Assembly (NCBI GenBank): GCA_022826745.1
Contig: JAJDUI010000010.1
Span: 248,001 to 312,000 of the forward strand
Direction: 5' to 3'
Length of the DNA: 64,000 nt
DNA from: Thermoanaerobaculia bacterium
Lineage (GTDB): Bacteria; Acidobacteriota; Thermoanaerobaculia; Multivoradales; Multivoraceae
Shown here: positions 61,026 to 64,000 of the stretch, piece after piece
Layout: each line of letters opens with the position of its first letter
Numbering within the stretch: position 1 is the stretch's first letter
Position numbers and translations under genes: made by a program
Notes under the pieces: model-generated
The model's database searches: none
The model's input: only the letters and a program-made list of their open reading frames with translations
What the model was told of the DNA's origin: nothing

Positions 61026-62193
61026 AGCTCACCCGGGGCAGCACGTCTGCCTTGAACCGTTCGATCGTCGACATCAGCCGCGCGTGCGGCAGCAGGCCGT
61101 TGTACGCCCAGAAGTAGAGCCAGGTCACCGGCAGACGTGAGCAGAGCGTCTCGAGCTGCCGCGTCACCGTGTCGACCGTGCCGACCAGCGCCATGCCGGC
61201 GCTCATCATGTCCTCGAACGGCTCCCCCGTGTCCGGGTCGGCCATGCCCCGGCTGAAGCCGAACGGCTCGAACCACGCCGACCCGCAGAACGCGCCGCTC
61301 GCCTTCCACAGGCGTTCCGCTTCCACGTCCGTGTCGGCGATCACGACGTCGCGCAGGACGCCGATCCCCTCGCCGAGCGGCCGTCCGGACTCCTCCGCGA
61401 ACAGCTCGAAGAGCGCCCGCTCCCGCTTCGGATGCAGCGGCGGCAGGATCGCCGTCACGCCCTCCCGCGCGCACCAGCGGATGCTCTCTTCGGACGACGC
61501 GAAGGGCTGGAAAATCGGCGGATGGGGCTTCTGCACCGGCTTCGGCACGACGCCGACCTGGCGCAGGACGCCGTCCTCGACGCCGGCGCCCCACTGCTCC
61601 GTCGCTTCGAGCGTCCACGGCGTGCCGCCTTCCGGGCCGCCCACGGGGACCTTCCAGAACCGGCCGTCATAATCGAGCATCGGCTCCGTCCAGGCCCTCT
61701 TGACGATCCGAAAGCACTCCTCGAAGGCGGCCCGGTTCGTCGCGTCGATCTCGTCGTGGCGGTGCGGCAGGGCGCCCGAGATGCCGTGCGTCTGTTGCGC
61801 CATCACATCGACCCAGCGCCGCTGGTAGCCGCGGGCGAAACCGGCGTTGGCGCGGCCGCCCGTCATCCGGTCGAGCATCGCGATGTCCTCGGCGACCCGG
61901 ATCGGGTTCCTCGACGGCAGCACGATGCCCAGTTGGCCGACCCGGATGTTCTTCGTCTGCATGCCGACGAACAGGTCGAGCAGCACCGGGTTGTTCGAAA
62001 GCTCGAAGCCCTCGATGTGGAAATGGTGCTCGGTGAAGCTGATCGAGTCGTAGCCGAGATCGTCGGCCAGCCGGGCCTGCTCGGAGACCTCGGCCAGCAT
62101 CCGGTCGTAGAGGTCGCCGCGCAGGCCGGCCATGCCCTTCTTGATCTCGGCCCGGGAGCCGATTGAGGGCAGGTAGAAGAGGGAGAGCTTCAA
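61018..62193 (-). CDS. LLM-class flavin-dependent oxidoreductase
   Basis: 391 residues from a probable TTG at 62193, giving the usual N-terminus (MKLSLFYLPSIG-type). The bacterial-luciferase-like TIM barrel is recognisable from 'ARLADDLGYDSISFTEHHFH', 'LGIVLPSRNPIRVAEDIAMLDRMTGGRANAGFARGY' (in parts) and 'QKPHPPIFQPFASSEESI'. Members are FMN-dependent monooxygenases or F420 enzymes; the substrate cannot be read from the sequence. It is the last gene of a minus-strand operon with the DUF1080 protein (13 bases upstream) and a carboxyltransferase, suggesting catabolism of an organic acid or related compound. Confidence 0.9.
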
Positions 62194-62206
62194 GAGAGAA
62201 GGAAAC

Positions 62207-63028
62207 TCAGCCGCCGCTGTCGTAGCCGGGTAGCTCCCGGATCCAGACGTTCCGGAACCGGGTCGGGTTGCGGTGGTCCTGGAGGCCGATCCAACCCCGC
62301 GGCTCGTGCGGCCGGTCGTAGACGCCGACGCGGCGGTGGATCGTGCGGCCGATGTACTCCTTCTTGTGATGGATGACCACACCGTTGTGGAGCACGGTTA
62401 CGTTCGCCTTCTTGACGAGTTCGCCGTCCTTCCAGCGCGGGGCCTCGAAGATGATGTCGTAGGTCTGCCAGACGCCCGGAGCCCTGGACGAGTTGACCAT
62501 CGGCGGCGTCTGGCCGTAGAGCGCGCCCGCCTGCCCGTCGGCGTAGGACCGGTTCTCGTAGGAATCCAGGATCTGAACCTCGTAGTCACCGTAGATCATC
62601 ACGCCGCTGTTGCCGCGGCCCTGGCTGCTGCTCTCGACCTTGGCCGGGGTCGCGAACTCCACGTGAAGCTGAAAGTCGCCGAACTCGTCCCGGGTCCGGA
62701 TCGAGCCGGTCGAGGTCACCTCCATGTAGCCGTTCTCGACCTTCCACTCGGGCTCATCGCCGTTCGGCTTCTGCCACTTCGAGAGGTCCGTGCCGTCGAA
62801 CAGCACGACCGCGTCGGCCGGCGCCGGCGCCATGTCGCTGAACGAGGCGCCGGACTCCACCACCGGCGGCACCGGCCGGTTCGGGTCGTGCACCTTCCAC
62901 GGCAACCCCGGCAGCTTCGGGGTGTCCTCGTAGCCGACCGGCTGTTGCTGGGCGGTTGCGGCGGCGGCGAGCAGCAGGCATGCGCCTGTAGCGGTCGCCC
63001 CAATCTTCTTCGCTCGGTTCATTGGCAT
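62207..63028 (-). CDS. Secreted DUF1080 (3-keto-disaccharide hydrolase-like) protein
   Basis: 273 residues from ATG 63028, supported by GAGGAG six to seven bases before it. Signal peptide 'GATATGACLLLAAAATAQQ'. The DUF1080 domain (LamG-like jelly roll) spans about 70-270: 'VLFDGTDLSKW', 'WKVENGYMEV', 'FGDFQLHVEFATP', 'GNSGVMIYGDYEVQILDSYEN', 'WQTYDIIFEAPRW', 'VTVLHNGVVIHH' and 'GWIGLQDHRNPTRFRNVWIREL'. The family includes 3-keto-glycoside hydrolases and many uncharacterised secreted proteins. It sits 20 bases downstream of the carboxyltransferase gene. Confidence 0.92.
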   Translation of the reverse strand: MPMNRAKKIGATATGACLLLAAAATAQQQPVGYEDTPKLPGLPWKVHDPNRPVPPVVESGASFSDMAPAPADAVVLFDGTDLSKWQKPNGDEPEWKVENGYMEVTSTGSIRTRDEFGDFQLHVEFATPAKVESSSQGRGNSGVMIYGDYEVQILDSYENRSYADGQAGALYGQTPPMVNSSRAPGVWQTYDIIFEAPRWKDGELVKKANVTVLHNGVVIHHKKEYIGRTIHRRVGVYDRPHEPRGWIGLQDHRNPTRFRNVWIRELPGYDSGG

Positions 63029-63048
63029 CTTCGTCTCCTCGAGTTCTC

Positions 63049-64000
63049 CTACCGCACCCGCGACGCGAGCAGCGGCTCGGACAGTTTCAGCCACTTGACG
63101 ACTTCGGAACGGGTAGTGCGCGGGTCGATCAGGTCGTGCACCGAGAACCCCTCGGCCCGCGGGAAGGGTGTCCGACGCTTGGCGAACTCCGCCTCCAGTT
63201 CGGCGCGTTTCTTGTCCGGGTCGGGCGCCGCCGCGATCTCCCGCCGGAAGGCGACCGCGACTCCGCCCTCGATCGGCAGCGCGCCGCTCTCCGCCGACGG
63301 CCAGATGAGCACGCGGCCGCCCGGGCCGTAGTGGGCGGCGGCGGCGACGCCATAGGACTTGCGGATCTGCACGGCGCACCAGGGCACGGTCGTCCTCACG
63401 GTCGCCGCGATCGCCTCCATGCCGTACCGGATCGTGCCGGAAGCCTCCGACTCCGAGCCGATCATGAAGCCCGGCTCGTCGACCAGGCTGAGGATCGGCA
63501 GGTGGAAGGTCTCGCAGAACTCGATGAAGCGACGGAACTTCTGCGCCCCGGCCGCGTCCATCGCGCCGCCGATGTGCTTGCAGTCGTTGGCGACGACTCC
63601 CACCGACTGGCCGTCGACGCGGGCCAGGCCCGTGATCTGTGACGGACCGTAGCCCGCCGTCATCTCGAAGAAGCTGTCCCGGTCGACGACAAACGAGATC
63701 ACCTCGCGCATGTCGTAGAGGAAGCGTCGGTCCCGCGGCACGATCGTCAGCAGGCGTTCCTCGCGCCGGTCGGGCGGATCGCCTGACTTTCGCCGCGGCG
63801 GCAGCGTGTCGACGTTCGGCGGCAAGTAGCTCAGGAAGCGACGCACCTGCTCCATCGCGTCGTCCTCGTCCTCGGCGACGTTGTCGACCACGCCGCTCCT
63901 GCTGTGGACCTGCCAGCCGCCGAGTTCGTCCTTCGTCTTCTTCTCGCCCAAAGCCCGCTCCACCAGCGCCGGCCCGCCGATCAGGATCTGCGCCGTGTGG
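63049..64000 (-). CDS. Acyl-CoA carboxylase carboxyltransferase subunit, 5'-truncated by window edge
   Basis: 317 residues of the C-terminal part; the frame is open to the window end, so the start is outside. This is the biotin-dependent carboxyltransferase beta subunit family (propionyl-, methylcrotonyl- or geranyl-CoA carboxylase, or the 12S methylmalonyl-CoA carboxyltransferase). Signatures: 'GGPALVERALGE', 'ELGGWQVHSRSGVVDN', 'LARVDGQSVGVVANDCKHIGGAMDAAGAQKFRRFIEFCE' (in parts) and 'LPILSLVDEPGFMIGSESE', then 'AAAAHYGPGGRVLIWPSAESGALPIEGGV'. Co-directional with DUF1080 and LLM genes. Confidence 0.93.
   Translation of the reverse strand, partial: HTAQILIGGPALVERALGEKKTKDELGGWQVHSRSGVVDNVAEDEDDAMEQVRRFLSYLPPNVDTLPPRRKSGDPPDRREERLLTIVPRDRRFLYDMREVISFVVDRDSFFEMTAGYGPSQITGLARVDGQSVGVVANDCKHIGGAMDAAGAQKFRRFIEFCETFHLPILSLVDEPGFMIGSESEASGTIRYGMEAIAATVRTTVPWCAVQIRKSYGVAAAAHYGPGGRVLIWPSAESGALPIEGGVAVAFRREIAAAPDPDKKRAELEAEFAKRRTPFPRAEGFSVHDLIDPRTTRSEVVKWLKLSEPLLASRVR

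Overview
The window is about 64 kb of GC-rich bacterial chromosome. The organism is most likely a member of the Acidobacteriota (Thermoanaerobaculia-like or a related uncultured lineage). This is inferred from the mix of families: a DUF5916/CBM9 barrel protein, an Asp-box (sortilin-like) secreted protein, a DUF1080 protein, tandem acyl-CoA dehydrogenases, and a C-terminal module with the core 'LLYFFDRxNVEVLxKVLDGC' that I associate with Acidobacteriota surface proteins. No rRNA, tRNA, CRISPR array or transposase was recognised.

Layout. 1-2811 is the 3' part of a TonB-dependent receptor. 3130-5453 (minus) is a translationally coupled pair of acyl-CoA dehydrogenases, one without the usual catalytic Glu. 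5556-7145 is release factor 3. 7142-48140 is the most striking region: 41 kb dominated by four giant secreted multidomain proteases. Three are metzincins (Z1 7142-12283, 1713 aa; Z2 22307-33118, about 3600 aa; Z3 33129-48140, 5003 aa). The fourth is a subtilisin/kexin-type protease on the minus strand (20083-12515), broken by two frameshifts and preceded by a separately encoded propeptide-like protein (20704-20096). A regulator-like fusion of a Dph6-type PP-loop ATPase to an AraC DNA-binding domain (22038-20917) lies between the subtilase block and the Z2-Z3 block.

48164-49081 (minus) is a tandem RNase H protein with a dead second domain. 49245-56308 holds an Asp-box protein, a DUF5916 barrel protein and a gamma-glutamyltransferase. 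56354-57550 is a FemAB/GNAT-like protein. 57566-58085 is a HicBA toxin-antitoxin pair. 58191-61025 is clpS-clpA. 64000-61018 (minus) is a probable operon of a biotin-dependent carboxyltransferase subunit (partial), a DUF1080 protein and an LLM-class flavin oxidoreductase.

The giants share parts. All carry Fn3 and cadherin-like domains. The three metzincins share a propeptide, 600-bp (200-aa) cadherin-like repeat units and a doubled four-Cys C-terminal module. The subtilase has one copy of that module, and shares a Calx-beta-like triplet with Z3. Near-identical stretches between Z2 and Z3 suggest ongoing recombination or gene conversion. A 59-codon remnant of an acyl-CoA dehydrogenase between Z1 and the subtilase marks an old rearrangement. 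My interpretation is a secreted or surface protease/adhesin arsenal for protein-rich particles or host tissue, possibly controlled by the Dph6-AraC protein. The arrangement is visible in the sequence; the biological role is inference.
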